Assembly (NCBI GenBank): GCA_021778575.1
Contig: JAJYCH010000292.1
Coordinates: 1-6,433 of the forward strand
Source of the DNA: Planctomycetota bacterium
GTDB lineage: Bacteria > Planctomycetota > Planctomycetia > Isosphaerales > Isosphaeraceae
Length of the DNA stretch: 6,433 bases
Reading direction: 5' to 3'
Shown: in pieces, positions 1 to 6,022 of the stretch
Position numbering within the stretch: the stretch's first letter is position 1
How the letters are laid out: each line of letters starts with the position of its first letter
Translations under genes and position numbers: made by a program
Notes under the pieces: model-generated
What the model saw: the letters and a program-made list of their open reading frames with translations, nothing else
The model's database searches: none
What the model was told of the DNA's origin: nothing

Positions 1-426
1 GACGACGACAAGAGCGGTTTCTCCGACGCCTTCAAACGCGCGGCGGTCAAGTTCGGGATCGGTCGTTACCTCTACCGCGACGGAGTCCCGAGCTATTCCG
101 GAGTCCAGGAAGCCGCACGAGCGCCGGAGACCGAAACCGTCGCGGTCGAGCCGTCTTTCGCGCCGGCGCCGGGTTCCGAGCCTCTCGATCAGCGAGCCCC
201 GAAGTCGGGTCGAGCCCTGTTTGCCTGGACCCGAGAGCAGGAGGAGCGCCACGAGGTGGGACTGCTGAAGTACCTCAATCGCTGGGCCAAGTTCCGCGAG
301 TTCCCCGGCCGGATGGTCGACTGGGACGCCGACCAGGTCAGCGAAGGCTACGCCGAGGCGATCCGGAAACTGCAATCAATCGACGCCGCGACCAGCGAGA
401 TCCGCGAGGAAGCCCTCTCGAACTGA
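1..426 (+). CDS. Rad52/DdrA-type single-strand annealing protein, 3' part only
   Basis: The frame is open from the first base of the window and stops at TGA 424-426, giving the last 141 residues; the start lies off the left edge. Visible residues 8-25 read SDAFKRAAVKFGIGRYLY, the signature of the C-terminal part of the Rad52/Rad22 core as found in phage Sak proteins and in Deinococcus DdrA. Proteins of this family bind single-stranded DNA as oligomeric rings and anneal complementary strands during recombinational repair. After the core comes a linker rich in Ala, Pro and Glu (about 38-75). The tail (about 76-141) is charged and probably helical (KYLNRWAKFREF, then acidic and helical stretches) and I do not recognise it; it may bind partner proteins. 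No phage genes follow, so this may be a resident cellular repair gene, but the upstream side cannot be seen. Family assignment is fairly sure; the exact subfamily is not. Confidence 0.75.
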   Translation, partial: DDDKSGFSDAFKRAAVKFGIGRYLYRDGVPSYSGVQEAARAPETETVAVEPSFAPAPGSEPLDQRAPKSGRALFAWTREQEERHEVGLLKYLNRWAKFREFPGRMVDWDADQVSEGYAEAIRKLQSIDAATSEIREEALSN

Positions 427-449
427 GCGACCGGGTTTGTCGGTTCGCT
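426..449 (+). other. Small hairpin just after the rad52-like stop
   Basis: Bases 426-433 (AGCGACCG) pair with 441-449 (CGGTTCGCT), giving eight base pairs with one bulged T and a seven-base loop. The stem begins on the last base of the stop codon. Together with the stronger hairpin at 455-483 it could protect the 3' end or help terminate. There is no T-run. Confidence 0.3.
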
Positions 450-454
450 ACCTT

Positions 455-483
455 GAGCCCGTCCCGTTTCTGGGGGCGGGCTC
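455..483 (+). terminator. Possible terminator hairpin after the rad52-like gene
   Basis: Bases 455-465 (GAGCCCGTCCC) pair with 473-483 (GGGGCGGGCTC), an 11-bp GC-rich stem with one G-T wobble and a seven-base loop. It lies about 30 bases after the stop codon and before the next gene, where a terminator is expected. No T-tract follows, so it is not a classical intrinsic terminator; it may be a weak terminator, a 3'-end stabiliser or simply a structured spacer. Confidence 0.4.
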
Positions 484-552
484 TCGGCGTTGACGGCGGA
501 AGAGATTCCTCGCCGGGCAAATCCGCCGACCTCGTGTGTCGCGACGGGCAAT

Positions 553-558
553 TATGAT
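553..558 (+). promoter_or_regulatory. Candidate -10 box for the galT-like gene
   Basis: TATGAT matches the housekeeping -10 consensus TATAAT at five of six positions and sits in a short AT-rich patch (AATTATGATAC) in otherwise GC-rich DNA, 45 bases before the start codon. No convincing -35 box lies 16-18 bases upstream. TTGACG at 490-495 looks like a -35 box but is too far away to pair with it. This is suggestive only. Confidence 0.35.
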
Positions 559-559
559 A

Positions 560-595
560 CCTTCGGTGGACGAGCGCTCTCGCTCGCCTCGAAGG
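560..595 (+). promoter_or_regulatory. Leader hairpin overlapping the galT-like ribosome binding site
   Basis: The inner stem is CGAGCG (571-576) with CGCTCG (581-586), closed by a four-base CTCT loop. The outer stem is CCTTCG (560-565) with CGAAGG (590-595), and this right arm includes most of the AAGGA ribosome binding site. In RNA that starts upstream of 560 the whole element could fold and mask the site. If transcription starts about seven bases after the -10 box at 553-558, most of the outer left arm would be missing and only the inner stem could form. Confidence 0.35.
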
Positions 596-596
596 A
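592..596 (+). promoter_or_regulatory. Ribosome binding site of the galT-like gene (decides the start)
   Basis: AAGGA, seven bases before ATG 604. It supports this ATG over the in-frame TTG at 490, which would add 38 residues unlike the family's N-terminus. Confidence 0.7.
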
Positions 597-603
597 ATTC
601 GCC

Positions 604-1599
604 ATGCCGGAACTTCGCAAAGACCCGATCGTCGGCCGCTGGGTGATCATCGCACTGGAACGGGCCAAGCGACCCCACGACTTCAAGCATCAGGACCAGG
701 CGCTCGTCGACACGGGGGCGTGCCCGTTCTGCGAAGGGAACGAAGAGAAAACCCCGCCCGAGATCATCGCCTATCGCGACCGAGGAGCCCGGCCCAACGG
801 ACCGGGCTGGCGGGTCCGGGTGGTCCCGAACAAGTTCCCCGCCCTCAAGATCGAAGGCAGCCTGAACAAGCGGGGCGAGGGGATCTACGACAAGATGGTC
901 GGCGTCGGCGCTCACGAGGTCATCATCGAGAGCCCCAGACATCATGTCAGCATGGCCGAGCTGACCGACCACAACATCCAGGAAATCCTCTGGGTCTACC
1001 GCGACCGGCTGGTCGACCTCAAGAAGGACAACCGCCTGGTCCACGGGATGCTCTTCAAGAACGTCGGTTCGGCCGCCGGAGCCAGCCTCGAACACACCCA
1101 CAGCCAGCTCATCGTCACGCCGATCGTGCCGATCTCGGTCTGGGAGGAGATGACCGGCGGTCTGGAGTTCTACAATTATCGAGGCCGGTGTATCTATTGC
1201 GACATCATCCAGCAAGAGCTGGCGACCGAGTCGCGAATTGTCCTCGATACCGACTACTTCACGGCCTTTTGCCCCTACGCCGCGCGGTTTCCGTTCGAGA
1301 CCTGGATCTTGCCCAAGACCCACTCCAGCCACTACGAGAACATTCCCAAGCCGGCCGTCGAGGATCTCGGCGTGACGCTCAAGACGGTGCTGTCGAAGCT
1401 CGAAACAGCCCTCGATAGCCCGCCGTATAACTACATCATCCACACCGCCCCGTTCGACCATCAAGAACTACCGCACTATCACTGGCACATCGAGATCATC
1501 CCCCGCCTGACCAAGGTGGCCGGATTCGAATGGGGTTCCGGCTTTTACATCAATCCGATGCCCCCCGAAGACGCGGCCCGGTTCCTCCGCGACGCCTGA
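604..1599 (+). CDS. galT: Galactose-1-phosphate uridylyltransferase family protein (GalT or ADP-glucose phosphorylase type)
   Basis: A 331-residue cytoplasmic enzyme of the usual family length. It transfers a nucleoside monophosphate between a nucleotide sugar and a sugar-1-phosphate through a uridylyl- or adenylyl-histidine intermediate. The N-terminus ([16 protein letters not shown]) is typical, and AAGGA precedes the ATG. The active-site motif is H164-T-H166-S-Q168, with H166 the expected nucleophile. C40-P-F-C43, H113 or H114, and H164 would hold the first zinc. A second pair, C196-I-Y-C199, with the C-terminal histidine cluster H291-Y-H293-W-H295, suggests a second metal site in the second HIT-like domain. 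The Ser after the catalytic His (E. coli GalT has Gly) and the second CxxC recall Arabidopsis ADP-glucose phosphorylase, so the substrate may be ADP-glucose rather than UDP-galactose. The uma2 gene follows after 30 bases and a GH57 glucanotransferase comes next. Family is sure; substrate and the symbol galT are not. Confidence 0.9.
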   Translation: MPELRKDPIVGRWVIIALERAKRPHDFKHQDQALVDTGACPFCEGNEEKTPPEIIAYRDRGARPNGPGWRVRVVPNKFPALKIEGSLNKRGEGIYDKMVGVGAHEVIIESPRHHVSMAELTDHNIQEILWVYRDRLVDLKKDNRLVHGMLFKNVGSAAGASLEHTHSQLIVTPIVPISVWEEMTGGLEFYNYRGRCIYCDIIQQELATESRIVLDTDYFTAFCPYAARFPFETWILPKTHSSHYENIPKPAVEDLGVTLKTVLSKLETALDSPPYNYIIHTAPFDHQELPHYHWHIEIIPRLTKVAGFEWGSGFYINPMPPEDAARFLRDA

Positions 1600-1616
1600 A
1601 GCGGCTCGAATCTCCT

Positions 1617-1622
1617 GGGAGA
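1617..1622 (+). promoter_or_regulatory. Ribosome binding site of the Uma2 gene
   Basis: GGGAGA, seven bases before ATG 1630, supports this start codon. Confidence 0.55.
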
Positions 1623-1629
1623 ATCGTCA

Positions 1630-2244
1630 ATGGCGACAGCAATTGATCTGCCTGCGATCGGCCCCGACTCCGCCGGCCTGCTGATGAGCGCCGAGGAATT
1701 CGACGCGATCGAAGAATACGACGATTGTTACCGCTATGAGTTGATTCACGGAGTTCTCGTCGTGACACCGATCCCGCTGGAGATGGAGTCGAGCCCGAAC
1801 GAGAATCTGGGCGGCATGCTCTATATGTATAAGAAAACGCATCCACTTGGATCAGCTCTTGATCTGACACTTCAGGAACGATACGTCCATACCGGATCGA
1901 GTCGACGGCGGGCCGATCGGGTCATCTGGGCGGGTCTGGGAAGATTGCCGAACCCGAAGGAAGAACCGCCGACGATCGCAGTCGAATTCGTTTCGGCGGG
2001 GAAGCGGAACTGGACGCGGGATTATGTGGCCAAACGCGGTGAGTATCTCGAAATTGGTGTCGTTGAATACTGGATCATCGACCGGTTTCGTCGGACCATG
2101 ACGATCCATCGCTCGACTCCCGACGGTCCGGTCGAAATGATCGTCCCGGAAGGCGAGACCTATCAAACGCCACTTCTGCCGGGCTTCGAATTGCCGCTTT
2201 CGGTACTCCTCGACGCCGCCGATGCCTGGCGTGACCATTCGTGA
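1630..2244 (+). CDS. Uma2 family protein (DUF820), putative PD-(D/E)XK endonuclease
   Basis: A 204-residue protein of the normal length for the Uma2/DUF820 family. These proteins have a restriction-endonuclease-like fold and are plentiful in cyanobacteria and planctomycetes; their biological role is mostly unknown. Visible landmarks are the N-terminal YELIHGVLVV segment, RRADRVIW with candidate catalytic D96, VEFVS with E119, then KRNWTRDY and a likely displaced catalytic K135 in KRGEYLEIGVVEYWIID (ending near residue 151). The final 50 residues form the usual beta-rich tail. The acidic and lysine residues are all present, so the protein is not obviously dead. It starts 30 bases after the galT-like stop and ends 57 bases before the GH57 gene, in the same direction. 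Its codon use looks somewhat less GC-biased than its neighbours' (for example TTG, TCA, CCA and TAT codons), as expected for a gene of a mobile or expanding family. Family assignment is strong; nuclease activity is inferred. Confidence 0.85.
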   Translation: MATAIDLPAIGPDSAGLLMSAEEFDAIEEYDDCYRYELIHGVLVVTPIPLEMESSPNENLGGMLYMYKKTHPLGSALDLTLQERYVHTGSSRRRADRVIWAGLGRLPNPKEEPPTIAVEFVSAGKRNWTRDYVAKRGEYLEIGVVEYWIIDRFRRTMTIHRSTPDGPVEMIVPEGETYQTPLLPGFELPLSVLLDAADAWRDHS

Positions 2245-2287
2245 CCGAACGCCGGCGACCTCCCCTAACCTGATTTTGATCGCCCTC

Positions 2288-2293
2288 GAAGGA
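2288..2293 (+). promoter_or_regulatory. Ribosome binding site of the GH57 gene
   Basis: GAAGGA, eight bases before ATG 2302. It lies in the ten-mer CCTCGAAGGA (2284-2293), which also occurs before the galT-like gene (587-596). GGAC at 2291-2294 can pair with GTCC at 2298-2301, a short four-pair hairpin across the spacer. Confidence 0.65.
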
Positions 2294-2301
2294 CAGCGTC
2301 C

Positions 2302-4491
2302 ATGCCTGGCGTCCGACTGATCCTGGCCTTGCACAACCACCAGCCGGTCGGCAACTTCGACGGCGTCTTCGCGGCGAGCTACCGGGAAAGCTACCTGCCG
2401 TTCCTCGATGTGATGGCCGATTATCCGACCATCCCGTTCGTGCTCCACATCTCCGGTCCCCTGCTGGAATGGCTCGTCGAGAACCAGCCCGACTACGTGG
2501 CAAGGGTCCGGGCGATGGCCGAGACCGGTCGGGTCGAGATCCTCGGCGGCGGCTTCTTCGAGCCGATCCTGACCATGATCCCGCATCGCGACCGGGTCGG
2601 CCAGATCCGCGAATACTCGGGCTATATCGCCGAGCATCTGGGCGTGCATCCGCGCGGTTGCTGGATCGCCGAACGGGTCTGGGAGCAGCATCTGGTGGCC
2701 GCCCTGGTCGAAGCCGGGATCGAATACACGGTCCTTGACGACTTCCACTTTCAGCGGACCGGAGTTCCCGAGTCGGCGATGCGTGGCTACTTCCTCACCG
2801 AGGAAGAGGGGCGACTCCTCAAGGTTTTCCCGATCTCCGAGCGGCTCCGCTATCAGATTCCGTTTCAGGAGCCGCACGCCACCTACGAATATCTCCGCGA
2901 AATCGCCAACCAGCAACCCGGCTCGGTCCTCGTCTTTGCCGACGACGGCGAGAAGTTCGGAAGCTGGCCCGAGACACATCAGACTGTCTACACCAATGGC
3001 TGGCTCCGCCATTTCTGCGATATGATCGTCGCGAATCAGGACTGGCTCGAACCGACGACATTCGCCCGGGCCGTCGACTCGACCCTGCCGGTGGGCAAGG
3101 TCTATCTGCCCGACTCGTCGTATCGCGAGATGACCGAGTGGGTGCTTCCCTCGGATCGGATCGTCGAGTATCAGGCCGCGATCCAGCAAACAGCGCACGA
3201 GCCGGTCGCGCATCGGCTCCGTCCGTTCATCAGAGCGGGCGGTTCGTGGCGGAACTTCAAGGCGAAGTATCCCGAAAGCGACGAGATGTACGCCCGGATG
3301 ATCGGGCTGTCCGATCGGCTCGACGCCTTGAGCAAGTCCGATCAGGCCGACCCCGATTATCTTGGAATCGCCCGCGACCAGCTCTATCGGGCCCAGTGCA
3401 ACTGCGCCTACTGGCATGGGGCCTTCGGCGGACTCTACTTGCCGCATCTCCGGAACGCGATCTATCGGCTCTTGATCGGAGCCGACGACGCTCTCGACGA
3501 GTCGGAGGGGCTGAACGGCCCGCGAGTCGCGATCGAGGCGGGCGACTTCAATCTCGACGCCCGCCAGGAAGTCCGGCTCGAAAACGACCGGTTGATCGCC
3601 TTCATTCGCCCCGCGCACGGCGGTCACCTTTACGAACTTGACGTCCGGAAGCCGGCGATCAACATTCTGGCCACGCTCGACCGTCGGCCCGAAGCCTATC
3701 ACGCGGCCATCGCCGCCGCCTGCTCGACCCGGTCCGACGCTTACGATGGACCGCCAAGCATCCTCACGAAGGTCGTGCTCAAGCAGGAGGGGCTGGATCA
3801 CCTGCTCGTCTACGACCGGCACCCCCGAAAAGCGCTGGTCGACCACTTTCTCCCGCTCGACGCGACTCTCGACGACCTCAAGACCTGTCGCGAGGTCGAG
3901 CGCGGCGACTTCGTGAGTGGGACCTATCTCTCGAAGCTCCAGCGTGGTCCGGATAGCGTCGCCCTGGTGATGGAACGACCGGGCCTGGCGGACGGCCACC
4001 CGATCCGATTGCGTAAGACAGTCACCGTCGAAGCGGACAGCGGCACGCTGGACGTTCTTTACGTTCTCGAAGAGCTTCCGGTCGGCGTCCCGCTCCATTT
4101 CGCGGTCGAGATCAATCTGGCGGCGATGGCCGGGCACGCCGATGATCGCTACTATTCCGACAGCCAGGGGCGCAGGCTTGGCCTGCTTGACTCGCGGGTC
4201 GACCTGGACGCGGCCGACGGGGTTTCGCTGACCGATGAATGGCTCGACCTTGCCGTCGGACTGCGCTGGTCTCAAGAATCGGCTCTCTGGTGCTTCCCGA
4301 TCGAGACGGTGAGTCAGAGCGAAGGGGGTTTCGAGGGGGTCTACCAGAGTTCGGCCGTCGTGCCGCGCTGGGTCGTCAAGGCCGACGAATCGGGGCGATG
4401 GGAGGTCCGGATTCGCTGGACGCTCGAACCGGCCAGCCGCTCGAAGGCGACTGCCGTCAAGAACCGCGAACGGCTGATGGTCGACGGGTGA
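2302..4491 (+). CDS. GH57 4-alpha-glucanotransferase / alpha-amylase with DUF1925 and DUF1926 domains
   Basis: A 729-residue cytoplasmic enzyme without a signal peptide, close to and slightly longer than Thermococcus litoralis 4-alpha-glucanotransferase (about 659). It should cut alpha-1,4-glucan chains and transfer them to another glucan (disproportionation) or to water. All GH57 motifs are visible: H11-N-H13-Q-P, E79 with GGGFFEP (82-88), W121-I-A-E124-R with the likely nucleophile E124, D214-D215-G-E-K-F with the likely acid/base D215, and YLPDSSYREMTEW (268-280). The (beta/alpha)7 barrel covers roughly 1-300. A helical DUF1925-like domain follows and includes AQCNCAYWHGAFGGLYLPHL (364-383). 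A DUF1926-like beta-sandwich covers about 400-725. GAAGGA precedes the ATG. It follows the Uma2 gene by 57 bases and precedes the DUF58 gene by 53. With the GalT-like gene it suggests glycogen or maltodextrin turnover. Transferase versus hydrolase activity cannot be told from sequence alone. Confidence 0.92.
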   Translation: MPGVRLILALHNHQPVGNFDGVFAASYRESYLPFLDVMADYPTIPFVLHISGPLLEWLVENQPDYVARVRAMAETGRVEILGGGFFEPILTMIPHRDRVGQIREYSGYIAEHLGVHPRGCWIAERVWEQHLVAALVEAGIEYTVLDDFHFQRTGVPESAMRGYFLTEEEGRLLKVFPISERLRYQIPFQEPHATYEYLREIANQQPGSVLVFADDGEKFGSWPETHQTVYTNGWLRHFCDMIVANQDWLEPTTFARAVDSTLPVGKVYLPDSSYREMTEWVLPSDRIVEYQAAIQQTAHEPVAHRLRPFIRAGGSWRNFKAKYPESDEMYARMIGLSDRLDALSKSDQADPDYLGIARDQLYRAQCNCAYWHGAFGGLYLPHLRNAIYRLLIGADDALDESEGLNGPRVAIEAGDFNLDARQEVRLENDRLIAFIRPAHGGHLYELDVRKPAINILATLDRRPEAYHAAIAAACSTRSDAYDGPPSILTKVVLKQEGLDHLLVYDRHPRKALVDHFLPLDATLDDLKTCREVERGDFVSGTYLSKLQRGPDSVALVMERPGLADGHPIRLRKTVTVEADSGTLDVLYVLEELPVGVPLHFAVEINLAAMAGHADDRYYSDSQGRRLGLLDSRVDLDAADGVSLTDEWLDLAVGLRWSQESALWCFPIETVSQSEGGFEGVYQSSAVVPRWVVKADESGRWEVRIRWTLEPASRSKATAVKNRERLMVDG

Positions 4492-4500
4492 CAATCACCC
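4486..4500 (+). other. Small hairpin over the GH57 stop codon
   Basis: GGGTGA (4486-4491) and TCACCC (4495-4500) form a perfect six-pair stem with a CAA loop. The stop codon TGA is the last half of the left arm. The 8-bp palindrome CCCCGGGG follows at 4498-4505. No T-run follows, so a terminator function is doubtful. Confidence 0.25.
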
Positions 4501-4544
4501 CGGGGCGTGTCGAGGTCTCACGGATTATCCATCGGTAGTGAATC

Positions 4545-5489
4545 ATGCGATTCTTCTCGGTCTGGCCGTTCCGACGCACCGAGATCATCCCGCCCGACCT
4601 GGCGAAGGTCGACGCGGCGCTGATCATCCGCAAGGCGCGCCGGCTCCGGTTCCGGGTTCGCCGGGGGGCGGTGGCCGACCTCGCCGGGGCTTACGTGGGG
4701 GCTCGGCCCGGATCGGGGCTGGCCTTCGCCGAACTGCGTCCGTATGAGCCGGGGGACGACGTCCGGCATATGGACTGGAACGTCACGGCCCGGCAGGGTC
4801 GGCCCTACGTCCGTCGGTTCGCCGAGGAGCGAGCGCTGACCGTCTGGCTGATCGTCGACGTCTCGGCGAGCCTTCGTTTCGGCCCCGAAGGGCGGACCAA
4901 GGCCGATCGAGCGGTGCAGTCGGCCGCGCTTCTGGCCACGGCGGCGATCCAGGCCGGCGATCGAGCCGGATTGGCGCTGGTCAGTGATCGAGTCGAGGCC
5001 GAGCTTGCCCCCAACGGCGGCCCGAAACAACTGGCCAGACTGGTCCGCTCGCTGGTCGCCACTCCGTCCAAATCGCGCAAGACCGATCTTTCGGTTGGCC
5101 TGAAGGGGCTCGCGCGGTCGCGGAGGCGGGCGCTGGTGATCGTCCTGAGCGACTTCTTGACCCCGGAGCCGGCGCCACTCTGGAAGACCGTGGCCCGCCG
5201 CCACGACGTCATCGCCGTCCGTTTGATTGAACCCCGCGAAGAGGCACTCCCCAGGTCGGGACTCGTCGATCTCATCGACGCCGAACTCGGAACGAGGCGG
5301 ACGGTCGATCTCGGCTCAAAGCGACTGCGCGACGCTTACGCCGAGGCGGCTCGTACCCGTTCGGCCGAGTTCCGTCGCTGGTGCGGCACGTGCGGCGTCA
5401 CGGGTCTCGACCTTTCGACCGTCGAAGATCCGCTCGCCCCCCTGATCCGATTCTTCACCCGACGGGCTCGTCGACGAGGCGGCCCATGA
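4545..5489 (+). CDS. DUF58 domain protein with VWA-like fold
   Basis: A 314-residue protein of the DUF58 family. The signature Y67-E-P-G-D-D-V-R-H-M-D-W78-N is followed by ARQGRPYVRRFAEER. D105-V-S107-A-S109 then gives the DxSxS start of a metal-ion-dependent adhesion site, and a Rossmann-like VWA core runs to about residue 235 (VIVLSDF near 200). It has no clear membrane segment. DUF58 proteins usually sit beside MoxR AAA ATPases and VWA membrane proteins, in clusters thought to assist assembly or metal insertion of partner proteins; the exact role is unknown. The start is fixed because an in-frame TGA lies at 4539-4541, two codons before the ATG, yet the ribosome site is weak (GGTAG at 4534-4538). 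That could mean translational coupling or a leader unlike those upstream. The 3' end overlaps the next gene by ATGA. No MoxR gene lies upstream in the window. Confidence 0.88.
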   Translation: MRFFSVWPFRRTEIIPPDLAKVDAALIIRKARRLRFRVRRGAVADLAGAYVGARPGSGLAFAELRPYEPGDDVRHMDWNVTARQGRPYVRRFAEERALTVWLIVDVSASLRFGPEGRTKADRAVQSAALLATAAIQAGDRAGLALVSDRVEAELAPNGGPKQLARLVRSLVATPSKSRKTDLSVGLKGLARSRRRALVIVLSDFLTPEPAPLWKTVARRHDVIAVRLIEPREEALPRSGLVDLIDAELGTRRTVDLGSKRLRDAYAEAARTRSAEFRRWCGTCGVTGLDLSTVEDPLAPLIRFFTRRARRRGGP

Positions 5490-6010
5490 CCAAAACTCAG
5501 GAGCCGGCCGACACCTCGACCGCCGGGGCGCTCGTTCCACCGCGTCCCAATCTCGGCCCCGAACCCTGGCCGATCCATCCGAACTCCTTCGGCGGGACGA
5601 TTCCCGTCACGTTACTGGTCCTCCTGGTCGTCGGCCTCGGGCTGAGAGTCCGCCGAGGCAAGCGACGGAAACCTCGGGAGGAATCGTCCCCGCTTGTCGA
5701 GTCGAGCCAGGGGGACCCATCACCTCGTGAACAGTTGATCGCGACGTCGAATCAGATTCGGAACGCCTTGTTCCAGGCGTTCGGACCGAGCTGGAGATCC
5801 AAGACAACCGAGGAGATCGGCAACGATCGGAGCTTGATCGAGCGCCTTGATCCCGACGATTTCGGCCGCCTGATCACGTTCTTGATCCTCGCCGACCGCG
5901 CCAAGTTCGCGGGGTCCGAACCCGAGTCGCTGGACGACTGGACGACCTGGGCAGCGGGATTCTCAGCCCGGCTGAGGACGCGCGAAGCACGCGAGACCAT
6001 GAAGAAATAA
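5486..6010 (+). CDS. Small single-pass membrane protein of the DUF58 operon
   Basis: A 174-residue protein whose ATG (5486-5488) overlaps the DUF58 stop (5487-5489), a sign of translational coupling. A Pro-rich N-terminus (1-37) is followed by one hydrophobic segment (TIPVTLLVLLVVGLGL, 38-53) and then the basic cluster RVRRGKRRK (54-62). This predicts the N-terminus outside and the C-terminus in the cytoplasm. The cytoplasmic part (about 80-174) is helical and contains FGPSWRSKTTEEI (99-111) and RLITFLILADRAKFAG (128-143). This layout, including the ADRAKFAG-like motif, resembles the DUF4381 or DUF4129-type proteins that accompany DUF58 in MoxR/VWA clusters, but I cannot name the family with certainty. 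An upstream in-frame GTG near 5381 lies inside the DUF58 gene and is an unlikely start. It is probably a membrane partner of the DUF58 protein. Confidence 0.75.
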   Translation: MTKTQEPADTSTAGALVPPRPNLGPEPWPIHPNSFGGTIPVTLLVLLVVGLGLRVRRGKRRKPREESSPLVESSQGDPSPREQLIATSNQIRNALFQAFGPSWRSKTTEEIGNDRSLIERLDPDDFGRLITFLILADRAKFAGSEPESLDDWTTWAAGFSARLRTREARETMKK

Positions 6011-6022
6011 GTCGTTATTTCT
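6003..6022. terminator. Inverted repeat covering both convergent stop codons
   Basis: AGAAATAA (6003-6010) and TTATTTCT (6015-6022) are perfect inverted repeats, eight pairs with a four-base GTCG loop. The TAA of the + strand gene and the TAA of the - strand gene form the innermost pairs. The repeat is AT-rich in GC-rich DNA. Each transcript would read A-rich, then loop, then U-rich (UUAUUUCU), so it could act as a weak bidirectional terminator. The stem has only one G-C pair, so stability is low. Confidence 0.35.

Noticed and set aside
364..373. Cys at residue 368 of the GH57 protein (QCNCAYWHG), where the Thermococcus enzyme has Asp
   Set aside because: From memory QCNC is common in bacterial members, and the position is outside the catalytic barrel, so it is not evidence of inactivity. 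The start and end given here are residue numbers of that protein, corresponding to bases of about 3391-3420.
490..495. TTGACG as a -35 box
   Set aside because: No -10-like hexamer lies 16-18 bases downstream; the only good -10 candidate (553-558) is far too distant.
490..603. Longer start (TTG at 490) for the GalT-like gene
   Set aside because: The extra 38 residues do not look like the family N-terminus, while ATG 604 has AAGGA at the right distance and begins with the typical [14 protein letters not shown].
448..1464. A 338-codon open frame on the - strand opposite the GalT-like gene
   Set aside because: Same register effect: the frame is bounded by a CTA codon of the + strand gene at 1468-1470. 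The + strand reading has the GalT motifs and a ribosome site.
1852..4494. An 880-codon open frame on the - strand opposite the GH57 gene
   Set aside because: It is in exact codon register with the + strand genes, so it would stop only at TTA, CTA or TCA sense codons, which are rare in this GC-rich genome. It ends exactly at a TCA codon of the Uma2 gene. The + strand protein has all GH57 motifs; the antisense translation has no recognisable domain.
4521..4530. ATTATC in the gap before the DUF58 gene as a -10 box
   Set aside because: Poor match and no -35 partner; the 53-base gap is too short and too little distinct to claim a promoter.
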